DNA of 64,000 bases from Przewalskia tangutica (lineage: Eukaryota; Streptophyta; Magnoliopsida; Solanales; Solanaceae): positions 22,243,501-22,307,500 of the forward strand of contig CM056732.1 in NCBI GenBank assembly GCA_029844215.1. The letters are read 5' to 3'. A model generated the notes under the pieces. The model did not search any database. It was not told where the DNA came from and saw only the letters and a program-made list of their open reading frames with translations. Position 1 is the stretch's first letter. Every line of letters begins with the position of its first letter. This document shows, piece by piece, positions 9,111-21,802 of the stretch. A program made the position numbers and the translations under genes.

Positions 9111-10519
9111 CGGAAAAACTTACTTAGGAAAAGTCGATTTTTATTTTGAAAGGGCCTGAGTGGGGACAAGTGTCCCCCCATCCGATTTTTACATGCAATA
9201 TATTGACCAAGTCTTAAAGACTTGGTCATTTGTCATCTCTCTCTTTGAAAAACCTCTTCCTTCTCTCTAAATATTTCAAGCTCCTCCTTCTCTCTAAAAA
9301 TCCAAGAGGATTCTAGCCTTAAGAAAAATCTGAAAAATTAAAAGACAAGAAGAAAGCTTGTAGTTAACTTGTGAAGGTGGTGGTGGTGGTATTCTTGGTA
9401 GAAAGGCTAGCAAATTGTTGGATAAAATTTGGCTAAAGCTCTAAGGTAATGATTCTTCCTCTATTATTAGTTTATAGAGTTGCATGTTAAGAAGAAAACA
9501 CTTATGGTGGTAAATAATGCTCTTAGAGTCTTTGCATGCTAGAAATGTGGGTTGAATATGAAGGATTTGGCTAAAGAAATATTATGAGCATGATGTAGCC
9601 TAAAAACCACCTTAGAATTGTTAAGTGTACTATTATAACTTATGGGGCAGAATTTTACACACCCAAGATTAGGTGTGTAATCCCCTTTGTGTTGGTGTGG
9701 TTGTTGGGCCTTAATAAGGCGTTTGAATGTTGAAAAATCGGCCTTTGAAAAGGTGGCAAAGTGAGTAGAAACAAAGGAAATGCTGCCCAATTTTCCTTAG
9801 GAATTGATAACTTGAATTTGGAATTTCTACATTGAAATTAGAGGTTAATAAACACACTATGGTTATTATAGGTTGACATATTACTTGCGGTAGTTGGACT
9901 TAGCAAGTGGATTGACCAAAGAGGTATGTAGAACTTTCCTATCTCTTGAGCATGAGTAGTTGTACCTATGTAGTACGGTAGACGTACAAGATTTGATATC
10001 TTTCACTTGTTTTAAAAGTATATGCTACTTGTTTCATTTCAAAAGTATAAGTCCCTTGGATTTAGGGAAAATGTATTTGACAAAGGTATAACACTAATAT
10101 AATGACTTTATGGGAAGTTGGTTATATTAGTTTTCCTGAAAGGTTCACAAAGAAAGGTTTACTCTAATTAAAACAAGTACGGGTAAAGGATTTGAAACTA
10201 AGATAGGTGAATTGATTGTTAGGCATTGGTTGCCTAAGGTTTTAAAGGAAATGAAGTCACTTGATTTAGAAGCCTATTATATTTCTAAAAGGAAATGTGA
10301 CTTGTCTTGAAAGAAATCGTAACTTGATACTATGGTGATTAGTATCTTGGAATTTTGTATAAAAAGAGTTATTTCTTAAAAAGTTAGAAGTACATGGTAC
10401 TTGGGTTGAATTCCCGGATTTTCTATTAAAAGACATGTCAGTGCCTTAGGATACTAAAATGAGAGGATATATTAATAATGTTAATAAGAAGTTAAGGGAT
10501 ATCTTAACTTGCTTATGTT

Positions 10520-10680
10520 ATGATAGGCCGGTAGTGCTTATGTTGTGATATAATAGGCCGGTAGTGCTTATGTATGGTATGATAGGCCGGTAGTGCTTAT
10601 GTATGGTATGATAGGCCGGTAGTGCTTATGTATGGTATGATAGGCCGGTAGTGCTTATGTTGTGTATGATAGCCGGATGA
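10520..10680. repeat. Minisatellite of 29 bp in S1
   Basis: The unit GGCCGGTAGTGCTTATGTAT plus nine bases (ending in ATA) is repeated about five times with small changes. Copies 3-5 are nearly identical. Confidence 0.85.
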
Positions 10681-10784
10681 GTTATGTTATATATTTGTAT
10701 TATTACGGGGTAAACCCCGGGTTATTATCTATGCCATGGATTTGCTACCCATGATGTGAGTGCGGCGCTTGCACTCATGCGGAT

Positions 10785-10905
10785 CCGGACCACAGGATCC
10801 ATGCGGGTGAAATAGTCCCATGCGGGTGAAATAGTCCCATGACGAGGCGGATGACCTCATGCGGGTCCACAGGACTCATGCGGGTGAAATAGTCCCAGGA
10901 GTAGG
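10785..10905. repeat. CATGCGGGTGAAATAGTCCC repeats in S1
   Basis: Three near-exact copies of the 20-bp motif, interspersed with related CATGCGGGTCCACAGG units. The N LTR has the equivalent GCATGAGGTATTCCTCGCAT repeats at the corresponding place in its own sequence. Confidence 0.75.
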
Positions 10906-13298
10906 ATTGCTTAACGATACTACGGGCGAGGTACCCTGTTTTGATCGTGAGCCTCCTATTTTATGCTATAAGTTTTATACTTGTTACTCTCATTGTTAGT
11001 AAGGCACGGTCTGAGAAATTGACTTTTATCTATGACTCAACTTACTTTTGACTTATGATATTACTACTGAGATTTTCGCTTTACATACTTGGTACGTTGT
11101 GTAACGACCCCTTCCTGGGGTTGCGTTCATCTGTGGTAAGGGAAGCGGTGGTAGATCCTCATTCCTAGGATCTCTTACTCAGTGTCGAGCTCCATTTCTT
11201 CGGAAGCTCGACTTTTGGTATGGTTCTCCCCGGTGTTGTGTTATTTTGTACATTCAGGGGCATGACGGGGCCCTGTCCCGTCATAGTGTTACTTATTCTT
11301 AGAGGCCTGTAGTCTTGTCATAACTTGGGTTGTTAAAGGATATAGCTGTTCGGTTTTATGTACTTTTGGGGTAGCCATTTTTGGGCTAGACTATTTATAC
11401 CATTATGGTTGTTTTATTTTGAGTTTATATTCCGCTGGTTTTATCTGATGTTGTGTCACAAGGGTGCCCGGGTCAAGGCACCGGTCACGGACCCGGGTTC
11501 GGGTCGTGACATCCTCGCATCGGCGTAACACACCCGGAGTGATCAATCGTGGAACTCCCGCAGCTCCGCATAGGTCACATGGACCCGCATGAGGTATTCC
11601 TCGCATCGATGGTGGCAAGTCCTCGGCATCATAACAAGTCAGGGGGGTATGTGATATAATAGCAGTACAACGGACTTATCGTTTAACAACGTAAGCACAA
11701 CAAGAATAACCCCCTTACACAAACATCACAAGACACTAACACACGTAGCATCATAACATGTTTACTTATCAAACCATCTTACTACACTTTCCAGAAATCA
11801 ATACAAGACTTTCATAAACAAATAAGTAAACCGTTCCTTTTATCTTTCTTAAGTCGTTATACCTAACTTCCCATAAAGCTAGTATAACTCTTAAGCTTTT
11901 AAAACCAAGTATTACTTTTCTTTCAAAAATGATTCATAACTCTTTTGAAATAATTCCAAGATTCTTATCATTTAAAACTCAAGTCAAAAGACATCAAAGT
12001 AAAACCAAGTTTAGTTAACACATGTACGTCTACCGTACTATATATTTCAAAAGTATCATGCTCAAGAGGATAGGAAGAATCACATACCTCCTACCAATCC
12101 ACCTGCCAAGTCGAATATGTCGCGCGCAGAGTATCAACCTATAATAGTCAAATACGTCTATCAACGTCTAGACTACTTCGTAGAATATTCTAAGCAGAAG
12201 GTTCTCTATTCTATGGAAAATTGGGCAGCATTTCCCTACCCGTCAAACTACACAAGTCTACTGTAAATACAGCCCAATGTAAGTACAGTTCAATTCTCTT
12301 CTTTTATACCATCCTTCTATATATCTTATACTTAATTCTAAACTACTACAACATGTAATCTCCAATTACAATAGAAGGATAAAGATATTTACCTCGATAA
12401 GCCCAAAATTATCCAAGATATATGTCGATCCTGAGCAACGTTTAGCTCCTATTCTGTACGCTCCAATTCGCTCCAAGAAACCCTTAGAAGTTTCTAAATA
12501 ACTTCTACTTAATACTTCAACCAACTATGAAGATTTTCCTAGGGTTTCGTTTTGTGACTAAAGGAAATAAAGTAGTATTTCCGGGCTTTTAGTATAGAGG
12601 TAACTTGGGAATACTACAAGGGATTTAGGCTAAGGTATTTTGGAATAGTAACAATACTTGAAGACAATTTTTCTACCAAGGGGATGTTTGGAGAGACTTC
12701 TCAAGGGGGGGAGGGAGTTTTGGACGAGATACTACAACAAAGGGGGAAGGATTTGGAGACTTGGAATTTGTTTAAGTGGATGAAGAAGTCTTGCACTTAA
12801 GGGGGGTATTTATAGAACAATCAAGGGCCAAGATTCAAGCAAGTGGAGGGTGTAGATTAGGTAGCTTGTGTGAGTGGAGTCTTCCACCAAGTGTCCACCA
12901 CAACATTGGGACATATGTCCACCACAACTTTGGGACATATGTCCCCCACAACAAAGAGACATGTGGCTAGCCACTTGCACCCAAAAAAACGTCCAACCCC
13001 CTCCACTTGCACCACACAAAAATATCTTCCAAGACTTGACTTCTTGACTTGGCCACTTGCCCACTTGTTTCGTCCAACATGCCACCTAAGGGTGCCACAT
13101 GTCGCCCTCCTATTGGTCCAAAATATTTCATCTCTCGGAAAAAATCCGTAATTGGTTAAAATATTAAAAGCGTAAAATTTCCTTCACAAGGTTCGGAATC
13201 TTTTCCGTAAGTTCACAATTTCATCCTTAACCTAATTAGGGTTTATACAAATGTACGTACGTCCTCACATACATACTCTGGAACTACGGGGTATAACA

Positions 13299-13312
13299 TT
13301 CTCCCCTCCTTA
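13299..13312 (-). other. Polypurine tract of chromovirus N
   Basis: The minus strand reads AAGGAGGGGAGAA directly before LTR terminus TGTTATACCCC. It fixes orientation and identifies the left LTR as the 3' LTR. Confidence 0.85.
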
Positions 13313-13420
13313 GAAACATTCGTCCCGAATGTTCCTTCTAGATTCAATTAAATCAGAAATGACATAGCTCCCCACAACTTAAACAGTTTGCAAATGCCAC
13401 ACATGGCCACAATACAATAC

Positions 13421-13768
13421 TTAAGCATATATGATAATTAAAACCAGCAAGTAGGAAAGTGAGTTACCTGGAGGTGGGGGGAATAAGTGAGGATACTTCT
13501 GCCTCATGTCCTCCTCTGCTTCCCACGTCATCTCCTCTCTGTTCTCGTTCCGCCATAAGATTTTGACGGAAGCCACATCTTTTGTCCGCAGACGCCTAAC
13601 CTGACGATCGATTATCGCTATGGGAATCTCCTCATACGACAACCCCTCAGTCACCTGGACATCGTCAATCGGGTGCACTCTAGATGGATCTCCGATACAT
13701 CTCTCAAAGATAAACATGAAAATCGGATGCCGCCTCCGGATCGGACGGCAGATCCAACTCATAGGCAA
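13421..13768 (-). pseudogene. Chromodomain at the C-terminus of chromovirus N polyprotein
   Basis: The segment YEEIPIAIIDRQVRRL is followed by VKILWRNENREEMTWEAE and DMRQKYPHLF. This is the chromodomain tail typical of Tekay/Del-type integrases (W...TWE.E..MR..YP.LF). In live elements it is thought to steer integration to particular chromatin. The frame ends shortly after PPPP, just before the non-coding stretch that leads to the polypurine tract. It is in a different frame from the integrase core upstream, so the gene is broken. Confidence 0.88.
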
Positions 13769-13774
13769 CCTTGC

Positions 13775-14572
13775 CTACCTGCGGACAATCGATAAGGCCC
13801 AATGTACCTTGGTGAAGTTTCCCTTCCTCCCAAATCTCATCACACCTTCATGGGTGACACCTTGAAAAAACCCAATCATCAACCTCAAACTCGGATCGAC
13901 GACGATGATCTGCATCGACCATGGCCGACTCGGTATCAACAACCGCTCCTGGATAAGCTTCACCTTATCCACCGCCTGCTGTATCAAGTCCGCCCGACTA
14001 ATCGCACTCGCCCATCGAACCAGCTATCGGTGACTGCACTTCCATATAAGGCCTCATAAGGCGCCATCTGGATACTGGAATGGTAGCTGTTATTATACGC
14101 AAACTCTACTAGCGGCAAATGATCCTCCCAGCTACCCCTGAAATCAATAACACAGGCTCGCAGCATATCCTCAAGAGTCTGGATAGTACGCTCTGCCTGT
14201 CCGTCTGTCTGAGGATGGAATGCGATCGAGGCTCACTGCGCCCTTAATCCTTCGGAAAGACCTCCGAAGTTAGCCGTAATCGGGCTCTTACTGCGATATG
14301 ATAGAAATAGGGACCCCATGCAGTCTCACGATCTCTCGGATGTAAAGTCTAGAATAATCCTCAGCCGAAAAAGTCATCTTGACGGGAAGAAAGTGGGCGG
14401 ATTTCGTCAGCCTGTCGACGATCACCCAAATAGAATCATGCTTCCTCTGAGTGCGAGGTAACCCTGTGATAAAGTCCATGTTGATCACCTCCCACTTCCA
14501 GGTCGGGATCTCTATCGTCTGCAATAATCCACCAGGTCTCTGGTGCTCTACCTTACCTGCGACAACACGCAC
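13775..14572 (-). pseudogene. Integrase domain of chromovirus N, frameshifted
   Basis: Three frames together give the integrase. 14572-14288 contains WEVINMDFITGLP (first catalytic Asp region), VDRLTKSAHFLPV and LYIREIVRLHGVP. 14166-13984 contains EDHLPLVEFAYNNSYHSSI and PYEALYG, the region after the catalytic Glu. 13987-13775 covers the C-terminal linker, with QERLLIPS and THEGVMRFGRKG. A stop and frameshift lie around 14167-14290, where the middle catalytic Asp segment is expected. The family is certain; function is lost. Confidence 0.9.
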
Positions 14573-14754
14573 CGAGCAACAAACTCGAAACGTCCTCTTC
14601 GTGCCATCCCACCAATACGGTCGAGGTCGTGATACATCTTTGTCGACCCCGGATGGATAGTAACGCCGCGTGTGCTTCCCTAGAACTCGCCGAAGTCACG
14701 CAATATCCGGAACACACAACTGCCCTCAAACCTTAGCACCCCATCGGTGCTACC

Positions 14755-15408
14755 TCAAGGACCCTTCCTCACGCGAAGAGTCGTATCACGATACCGTGTC
14801 AAAATCGGATCCTCAAACTGTTGCCTCTTCACCTCCTCGATGATGGAAGACTCGGCAACCTCTCGAACCCGAACCCCACTGCTATCAGAACCAATCAGTC
14901 GGACTCCAAGGCTCGCTAGCTGATGCAACTCGCGGACCATGCCCCTCCTCTCTGGCTGCACATCTGATAGACTCCCCATCGACCTACGACTAAGGGCATC
15001 TGCCACAACATTGGCCTTCCCTGGGTAGTACAGGATATCGACATCATAATCCTTGAGTAACTTTAACCACCGTCTCTGTCGTAAGTTCAGCTCCCTCTGG
15101 CTGAAGATATACTGGAGGCTCTTGTGGTCAGTGTAAATATCCACATGAACTCCATACAAATAGTGCCTCCAGATCTTCAAGGCGTGAATCCCCGCTGCCA
15201 ACTCCAAATCATGGGTAGGGTAGTTCTTCTCATGCTTCTTGAGCTGTCGAGATGCGTACGCTATAACCTTACCCTGCTGCATCAACACACATCCAAGCCC
15301 GATGCCTGACGCATCACAATATACCACATAGCCATCTGGACCCTCTGGAAGAGTAAGAACTGGGGCGGTCGTCAATCTCTCCCGATCGGAAGCCCTCCTC
15401 ACAAGCAT
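14755..15408 (-). pseudogene. RNase H domain of chromovirus N
   Basis: A 217-residue open stretch starts in the RT connection (APVLTLPEG) and runs through VVYCDASGIGLGCVLMQ (first catalytic Asp), ASRQLKKHEKNYPTHDLELA (catalytic Glu region) and YTDHKSLQYIF (catalytic Asp), ending at VADALSRR. These are the standard Ty3/gypsy RNase H blocks. The domain would degrade RNA in the RNA:DNA hybrid during replication. It is the longest intact segment in N, but it is separated from RT and integrase by frameshifts. Confidence 0.93.
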
Positions 15409-16278
15409 CCGTCCATCGAAACTTAGCGCTTCGAGTCGGCTTAGTCAAGAAGTCGAAATAGAAGAAAACTTCTCCACGAACCTCCGATAGTAACTGCAAG
15501 GCCCAGCTGCACTGTCGGAGTAGTAGGTCTAGGCCAACTCGATCGCCTCGATCTTGCCGTATCCACCGAATACCATCGGCCCAACAATGTGCCCTAAGAA
15601 CGCCACCGAAGCCAACCAAAACTCACACTTCGAAAAATTGGCGTACAACCGCTGGTCCTGGAGAACTCTCAAAGATCGCCAAATGCTCGCATGCTCGCGC
15701 TCGGCGGGAATAAACCAAGATGTCATCAATGAATACTATCACAAACGTATCCAAAATGGCTTGAACACTCGGTTCATCAAATCCATAAATCTCGCGAGCA
15801 TTGGTCAAACCGAAAGACATAACCACGAACTCATAGTGCGTCTTGGGTCCGAATGCGATCTAGGGACATCCGCCTCTAACTCGCACTTTGATGATAGCCC
15901 GATCGCAGTCAATCTTGAGAAACATCTCGCACCTCGCAACCGGTCGAACAAATCATCAATCTCAGGAAGGGGTATTCGTTCTTAATAGTCACCTTGTTCA
16001 GTTGCCTGTAATCAACACACATGCGCAGCGTCCCGTCCTTCTTCTTCACGAACAATATCGGCGCTCCCCAGGGAGAAACACTAGGCCTGATGAAGCCCTT
16101 CTCCAGCAAATCTCTCAGCTGGTCCTTCAACTCTCTCAACTCGGCAGGTGTCATTCTGTATGGCGGAATGGATATAGGCCGAGTGGCTGGCAGCACATCG
16201 ATACAAAACTCTATCTCCCTCTCAGGAGGGATACCCGAGAGGTCGTCTGGAAACACATCTGGGAACTCTCTGACTACT
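15409..16278 (-). pseudogene. Reverse transcriptase domain of chromovirus N, frameshifted
   Basis: The upstream part (16278-15909) reads VREFPDVFPDDLSGIPPERE, then WGAPILFVKKKDGTLRMC and VDYRQLNKVTIKNEYP. The lower part shows MSFGLTNA and then VIVFIDDILVYS with the catalytic Asp pair. A degenerate stretch around 15825-15910 and later frameshifts break the gene. At 16278 the frame runs into solo LTR S2, which separates RT from the protease. Confidence 0.92.
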
Positions 16279-16283
16279 GGAAC
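16279..16283. repeat. Target-site duplication of solo LTR S2 (left)
   Basis: GGAAC precedes TGTTGACACCC at 16284. GGAAC also follows GCGCGACA at 19834-19838. Confidence 0.92.
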
Positions 16284-17277
16284 TGTTGACACCCAATTTT
16301 GACCCTCCCGTCCAGACATTAACCATAAAATTACACTAATTTTTCAACAATAATTTTTTAATAATTTTAAATAACAAACTGCAGCGATAAAACATTAATA
16401 CAGGCATGAATAAACAATTTAATAATAACACCGCATTTTTACGTAGAGTATTACACACTTAGAGTCTCGCGCCCGCATTAATTAATTTTAAGCCCTGTCA
16501 TGATTCTTAATTAATAATAAATACATAAAATAAATAATTTAGCAATGACGTCGTGTCAAGTAGCATAGTCGCATTTATTAATACGCAAAACAATTTAATA
16601 ACTTATTGTAAATAATGGTAAACAATGCACAATAAATAAAATTTTAAATAATAGTGCCGCATTCTAAAATATTAAGCACTAATTAAATAGCACGCCCGCA
16701 TTTATAACAATTAGGTTAATAAAGCACCTAAATAATTTAAGCACAATTTATTAATTTAATTTACTACTAATTAACTAATTAAGCACCTAAAACTAATACA
16801 TTAAAACTAACCTAGAACTAATACCCTAATAAAACCAGCCCAATATTTTCGTCCAAGTTCCCCAAGCCCAAAACCTACCCAGCCCAAACAATAAATTCCC
16901 CAAATCCCTTTTATTTTCCAGAAAACCCATTAGCCCTTATTTCATCTACTCCCCTAAGCCTAAGAAAGCAAAGGTAAACCTAATCCGCCTCCACCCAAAC
17001 CTTTCCAAAACGCAGCCTCAATATCACGCCTAAAATCTCGCCCAAATCCCGCCATATCACTACGAGATCGGGGATTACCATAGAAAACTTACCATAAATC
17101 GTTCCCTTAGGTAACAATCAACGGTTTCGAACCAAAATCCCCAAAAATCAGTCCCGAAAATCACCCCAAATCGTCTCTCAAAAATCACCTCAAAATTGCC
17201 AGTTGTTAAAACCGAAATGGAAATCAAATCTCCCAAATTTCTGGCTACCTTTTCAAATCCCAAAATGCTATAAGTAG

Positions 17278-17286
17278 GGATGTTCA
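17278..17286 (+). promoter_or_regulatory. Candidate TATA box of solo LTR S2
   Basis: CTATAAGTA sits where the C and E LTRs have CTATAAATA, and a GACATGCA-type motif follows as in those LTRs. It marks the likely U3/R boundary region. Confidence 0.45.
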
Positions 17287-19514
17287 TTGACATGCAGAGG
17301 CGGGGGGGCTGAGGAGGAATCACCGATTTGGACACCCTCCCTTAGCAGCAATTAAGAACCCAATCGGGGAAGGAAACCCAACACCTTCCTCACTGTCGAA
17401 TACCCAGCAAAGGCATAAAAAATATAGCAGTCTAAGAGCTCAGTTAGGGGGAAGCAGAGAGGGTTCTACGGAAAAAGACCTGTCAGTAACATAGCAATCT
17501 AGGAGAATTGACGGGAAAAGATCCTGAGTTTTACACAGAGGAACCCTCCTCTAAATCGAAAATTAGCAGGTCAAGGGGGCAATAAAATCCTAAAAAATAC
17601 GGTAGGGAAGCAGCAAGAACACCGATTCTAAACCTCATCTTCTTAGTCGCGGAAGTCAGTCGCAAACCAGTGAGTATTCTCAATAACAAGCTCTACCTTT
17701 TCAATCGCATCGCAATAACCCGTCGAGTGGACCGACGACTTGATACGCTGCCCCGGGTCGCTGTCCGGAGAAGGTAAACTCGCCTCCTTTCAAGTCTCTA
17801 TGCGATTTATATTGAGTTTATATGACTGTATACGTTATGTCGAATATATTTAAATGCCATTGATTGTCATTTGTGTGTGATTTGGGATACATATATTTGG
17901 TGTTGAAACTGCGTAACAATATGTATCGCTATTGATATTCGCGACTGTGATCGCTAATGTGTTTAGGCCAATATTAGCATTGGCGGTGTATCTATGCGCC
18001 TGGCTGATAATTTTCTGATCTTGCTGTGCTCTGTTTTGGTCTTAACACTGCTACGTCTGATGAGTAACATGATGTGGTTCCGTCTGCTTTGTCCAATTTT
18101 CTGAACCAATTTGCTGCTGTATCTTTTGAGTAAATGTATCACTATACTTGGTTCCATTGTATCACTATACTCAAATTTTAATGGTTGGATTGTACAGGTC
18201 CAAATGCATGTATTGTGAAAAGTTGGTCACTGTTAGATTTATGTTATTCTTATCTTATATGGTTGTGTTGTGTGCAAGTACATGTTCGTATGTTTTTTTT
18301 CTTTAAATTAGTATGTTCTGTTTGTTGGCCTTATGCTGGTCATGTGCTGGTCTTCTTTGATTTCATTAGCCACGAGTTTTAGACCTTTTGACTGAGTAGT
18401 CAGACTCGCTTATAAATAATAAGTAATGCTAATAGCAGTAGTATTTTTAGTTGTCTTATGAAGGATTAGGCTAACCAAGGGTGGTAGTTCATTTGGTTCT
18501 TTCTGCTAATTGGTTTGTTGCCTTTGGTGTAATTGCAACGTGCACTGTACATGTCTTACGTTCTCTACATATCCAAAGTAACATAATTTCTATGTTTCTA
18601 TGAAAATATATGTGTTGTTTAGGTTTGCTTGTCTCGGCTACTTCAGTTTACCGAGGCCCGGTTTGGGTTGAATAACATTTGGGTCTTTACTTTATTTGGA
18701 TCATTTAGTTTGGTATTGATACAATTAAGTAATAAAATACATATGTGTTTACGTGAATACCTTATTTGTTTACATTATTGTGTAAGGTTTGAGATACATA
18801 CTAATCTTTATCTTTCTTTATTTTCACATGGCACGCATCGGAGCAAAAATAAAGAGTCTCACGGCGAGACTCATCGCGAGCCACTTCAAATGGCAACCCG
18901 CGTCTATGTGCACCCGCATTCGCATTCCCGCTTCAGAGATTCCTAAGACAAAAATAGGATAAGATGATGTCGCCACACATCTTGAAAGCCGCGATCATAT
19001 CCACCTTTTATATTATTTGTTTAAATTGTTGCCTAAATTTAACTTTGTAACTAATAGGAGACATAGAACAATTAGCCTTGGAATAAATAAATTGGGCGGG
19101 TAGTTTTAAAATCGGAAACGCACTTTTAAGTTACTTATTTTAAGGGCTTGTCATGCATGTCTAAATTTTACTAAACAATTTAACTCGCAACTAACATGAT
19201 AAAATAAATTGCATTTCTCACAAGCACTTTTATTAGCACAATATAAATAATTTATGTTGAATAGCCTTCTTATCATAAAATTACAAAATCACCTTTTGCA
19301 CTACGTCATATATGTTTGATTTTAAAGGCATATCTTTGATCATAAATCAACATTGCATATATCTATAAACAATATAAATGCATACTTTAAAGTTTTTATT
19401 TTTTAGCATTAGTCTTATAAACTTTATTCAACATACCGCCTTTTATAAAATACTTTGAAGCATTTTTCAAAACACGCATTTTAAATAATAATTACCCTAG
19501 GTTTGGCAGGACAA

Positions 19515-19569
19515 CCGCAAGTTAGCGGATCTTAGAGGGTGCCTAATCCCTTCCCTCTAGATTAATAAA
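19515..19569 (+). terminator. Hairpin and AATAAA signal in S2
   Basis: CCGC-AAGTTA-GCGG at 19515-19528 and AATAAA at 19564-19569, in the arrangement also present in the LTRs of A and the 3' LTR of C. A role in 3'-end formation of the element RNA is likely but inferred. Confidence 0.5.
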
Positions 19570-19838
19570 GAGCCCTTACCCAGAATCTCATTAAGTTTAG
19601 CAGACCATTAAATGGAGTTAATGTTTACTTTAAACTAGTTAACATTTAGGTGTCCTAATTCACCCAAATTAATTAGGTGGCGACTCCGCGAACCCTCAGC
19701 ATTCTAGCACTTTTAAGCACCCCTTTAACATTTAACACCTTTTAAACATTTAGCACTTTTATTTATTTTCTAACATGTTTTTATTTAAGCAGGGTTCGCT
19801 AGAATAATGTCGCGGTCGAAATCGGGCGCGACAGGAAC

Positions 19839-20357
19839 TGACTGAAAATCTGGTATCGCAGCCTCAGTATCAAACACCCGAATGAGATGGTAGATATACC
19901 CATTCTGCACCATCTTTCTAGCCTTGAGGTAAGAAATAAACCTACCCCTCGGCGACACAGTGTTCCCCTCCCACTCAATAACCGGCTCCCCAGGAAACTG
20001 GAACCGTACCACTCTCTCCCTGCAGTCTACATTGGCGTAGCAAGAAGCTAACCAATCCATACCCATGATCACATCAAAATCGGTCATATCCAACTCTATC
20101 AAATCGGCTAGGGTCTGACGACTGCATAAAGACACCGGGCAAGCCCTATATACCCGCCGAGCTACCATCGAATCACCCACTGGCGTAGCTACCTCAAAAG
20201 GGTCTATGGACTCAGGCTCTATCCCTATCCTACTAGCAATAAGGGGAGATATATATGACAAGGTAGAACCCGGATCTATCAAGGCATACACGTCACAACA
20301 AGAACCGATAAGGTACTGTGACGACATCGGTGATGCCTCCCGTCTGTCGGTTGACAA
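19839..20357 (-). pseudogene. Aspartic protease domain of chromovirus N
   Basis: The frame reads VYALIDPGSTLSYIS, where DPGST is a variant of the D-[ST]-G active-site motif seen in this protease family. It continues with IELDMTDFDVIMGMDWL and the conserved VSPRGRFISYLKA segment. This is the RVP_2-type protease between gag and RT in chromoviruses, which matures the polyprotein. The frame continues a few codons into S2, which is where it is cut off. Length and motifs fit the family; the flanking gag is frameshifted. Confidence 0.92.
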
Positions 20358-21620
20358 GGCATAAATGCGGTTCGAGGACCGCTAGAACTAGGACCCTGCC
20401 ACGACCTCTGCGCGACTGCTGGTCCTCGAGCACCCGCCTCGGGCGAATGGCAGTAGGTGAAGACGGCGAAAGACCAGTAGGTTGACCCTACCATCTGCGG
20501 CGCCTCTGGTGGACTCTCTCGCGTAGTGACCTGCTGGCGCAAGTGTAGCAAACTCCAAGTAGTACCACAACTCCGGAATGGAATCTACCATCGGACACAC
20601 CGAGAGGACTCGATCGGTTAGCACCCTGCTACCACGGAAGTCCAAGTCACGGGGCCCCGACCGCCCCGAATAACCCGGTATCACGAAGGCGGTGTAGGAG
20701 TGCTCTGATCGGCGGTGGTGCAAATCTAGTCTGCCGAGATAGTCCACCGAGAGCCACCAAAAGACCTGCCGTCCCGGCGCCTTCTCGCTGAAATCGACAA
20801 CCCGGCCTCTACGCTCTCACATCCCGGTCATAAGCTGCGTGCGGGCAATGTCCATGCGGTGAAGAGCTACACCTGAGCAACCCTCTGCCAAAAAGTCGTC
20901 GAGCCCGGTGACGTAGCGGTGCACTCGGTCCTCCATGTCTGCCACAAATGCGGGGACATATCGAGCCAACGAGTCGAACTCCACGTTGTACTCGGATCAG
21001 GCGCCTCTCGTCTCAAAGATCGTAAATATGTCGGCCCGTGCCCTCCTCATCTGCGGAGGCAAGAAGTGGCTGAGAAAAGCCTCCGAGAACTCGTCCCATA
21101 CCGCTGGAAGGACATGCTCTCCCCGGGACAGCTCCCACGAATCAAACCGATCATCGCAGATCACGCGCGGCCGATGTGAACCTAAGACCACCGACTCGGT
21201 CTCGAAGCCGATCACTCTACGATCCAGAATCGCTTCGGATGAACTCATGCGGATCATCCTCGTGCCTCGACGTAGAACTCGGCGGGCTACAACTCGTAAA
21301 ATCCCGTAGTCTCAGTGTCCGACCGGGGTGAACCACAGGTGCTCTGGGCGCTACGTCCGGCCTATCCTCGCGCTCGCCACAATCACGGCTAATCGGGCTA
21401 TCTCCGTAGCCCATCTCCTGCTCGGTACGTGGGACGGAGGCGAGGTCTTGTGGTCTCGATGGCCCGCTGCGACTCTAAACTCTGGCCGGGCGGCGTCGTG
21501 GAACTCGCCGTCGAGGTATCGTCTCGGGTAAAGGCGGGCACAGGCCTCGTGACCTCTGTGTCCTACTAGCGCCTCCGCCGGCTGCCTTGCCGCCGGGCGG
21601 GTTGCCTTGCGTGGAGGCAT
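20340..21620 (-). pseudogene. Gag region of chromovirus N, heavily frameshifted
   Basis: A plausible start is the ATG at 21620 (MPPRKATRPAARQ), a basic N-terminus usual for Tekay gag, about 180 bases after the primer-binding site. Around 21100-21030 another frame has FLSHFLPPQMRRARADIFTI, the conserved block of the retrotransposon gag capsid. The rest is split over several frames, and I cannot make out an intact CCHC zinc knuckle. Gag would form the virus-like particle. Position and the capsid block support the assignment. Confidence 0.75.
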
Positions 21621-21802
21621 AATCGAGTGCAGAAAGAAATACGTTAGAGGTCCAACTTATAACACGGCTCAAGGCACGATCTCGAGTGAGAAGAATGGAA
21701 ACCAATCCTAAATATCTTATAGCCTCACGATTATTGGTGTGGTGCACAACACCGATAATCAAGACTTACTAGATACGGTGCCTCGTAGACACTTTCGGAG
21801 GA

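Larger units (their letters stand above)
8897..11511 (+). mobile_element. Solo LTR S1 of a Tekay-related family
   Basis: The insert is 2615 bases and runs from TGTTATGCCCCGTGG to TTCGGGTCGTGACA, flanked by TCCTC on both sides. Its first 15-20 and last 50 bases resemble those of the chromovirus N LTR, so it belongs to a related family. It lies in the opposite orientation to N. No internal region or second LTR is present. That is the usual product of LTR-LTR recombination, so the insertion was once a full element. Confidence 0.9.
8118..13298 (-). repeat. 3' LTR of chromovirus N, interrupted by solo LTR S1
   Basis: Minus-strand reading begins TGTTATACCCCGTAG at 13298 and ends CGGGTCGTGACA at 8118. 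Without S1 and its duplication it is about 2.56 kb, close to the 2.54 kb of the other LTR. A minus-strand TATA box (CTATAAATA) lies at 12807-12815. The sequence matches the right LTR almost base for base, except for patches such as 12985-13020. Confidence 0.92.
16284..19833 (+). mobile_element. Solo Ogre-type LTR S2 inside chromovirus N
   Basis: A 3550-base LTR from TGTTGACACCCAATTTTGAC to TCGGGCGCGACA, with GGAAC on both sides and no internal region. It resembles the LTRs of element C and LTR E (same first 30 bases; same U5 end with GGTGGCGACTC). It splits N between protease and RT. A plus-strand TATA-like box (CTATAAGTA) is at 17278-17286. A hairpin CCGC-AAGTTA-GCGG at 19515-19528 is followed by AATAAA at 19564-19569. 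Frames inside it are not conserved as genes. Confidence 0.93.

Noticed and set aside
15554..16302. Plus-strand frames of 93-143 residues opposite RT
   Set aside because: Antisense shadows of the RT gene. The motifs are on the minus strand.
20919..21309. Plus-strand frames of 86-124 residues opposite the chromovirus gag
   Set aside because: Antisense shadows of the GC-rich gag region on the minus strand.
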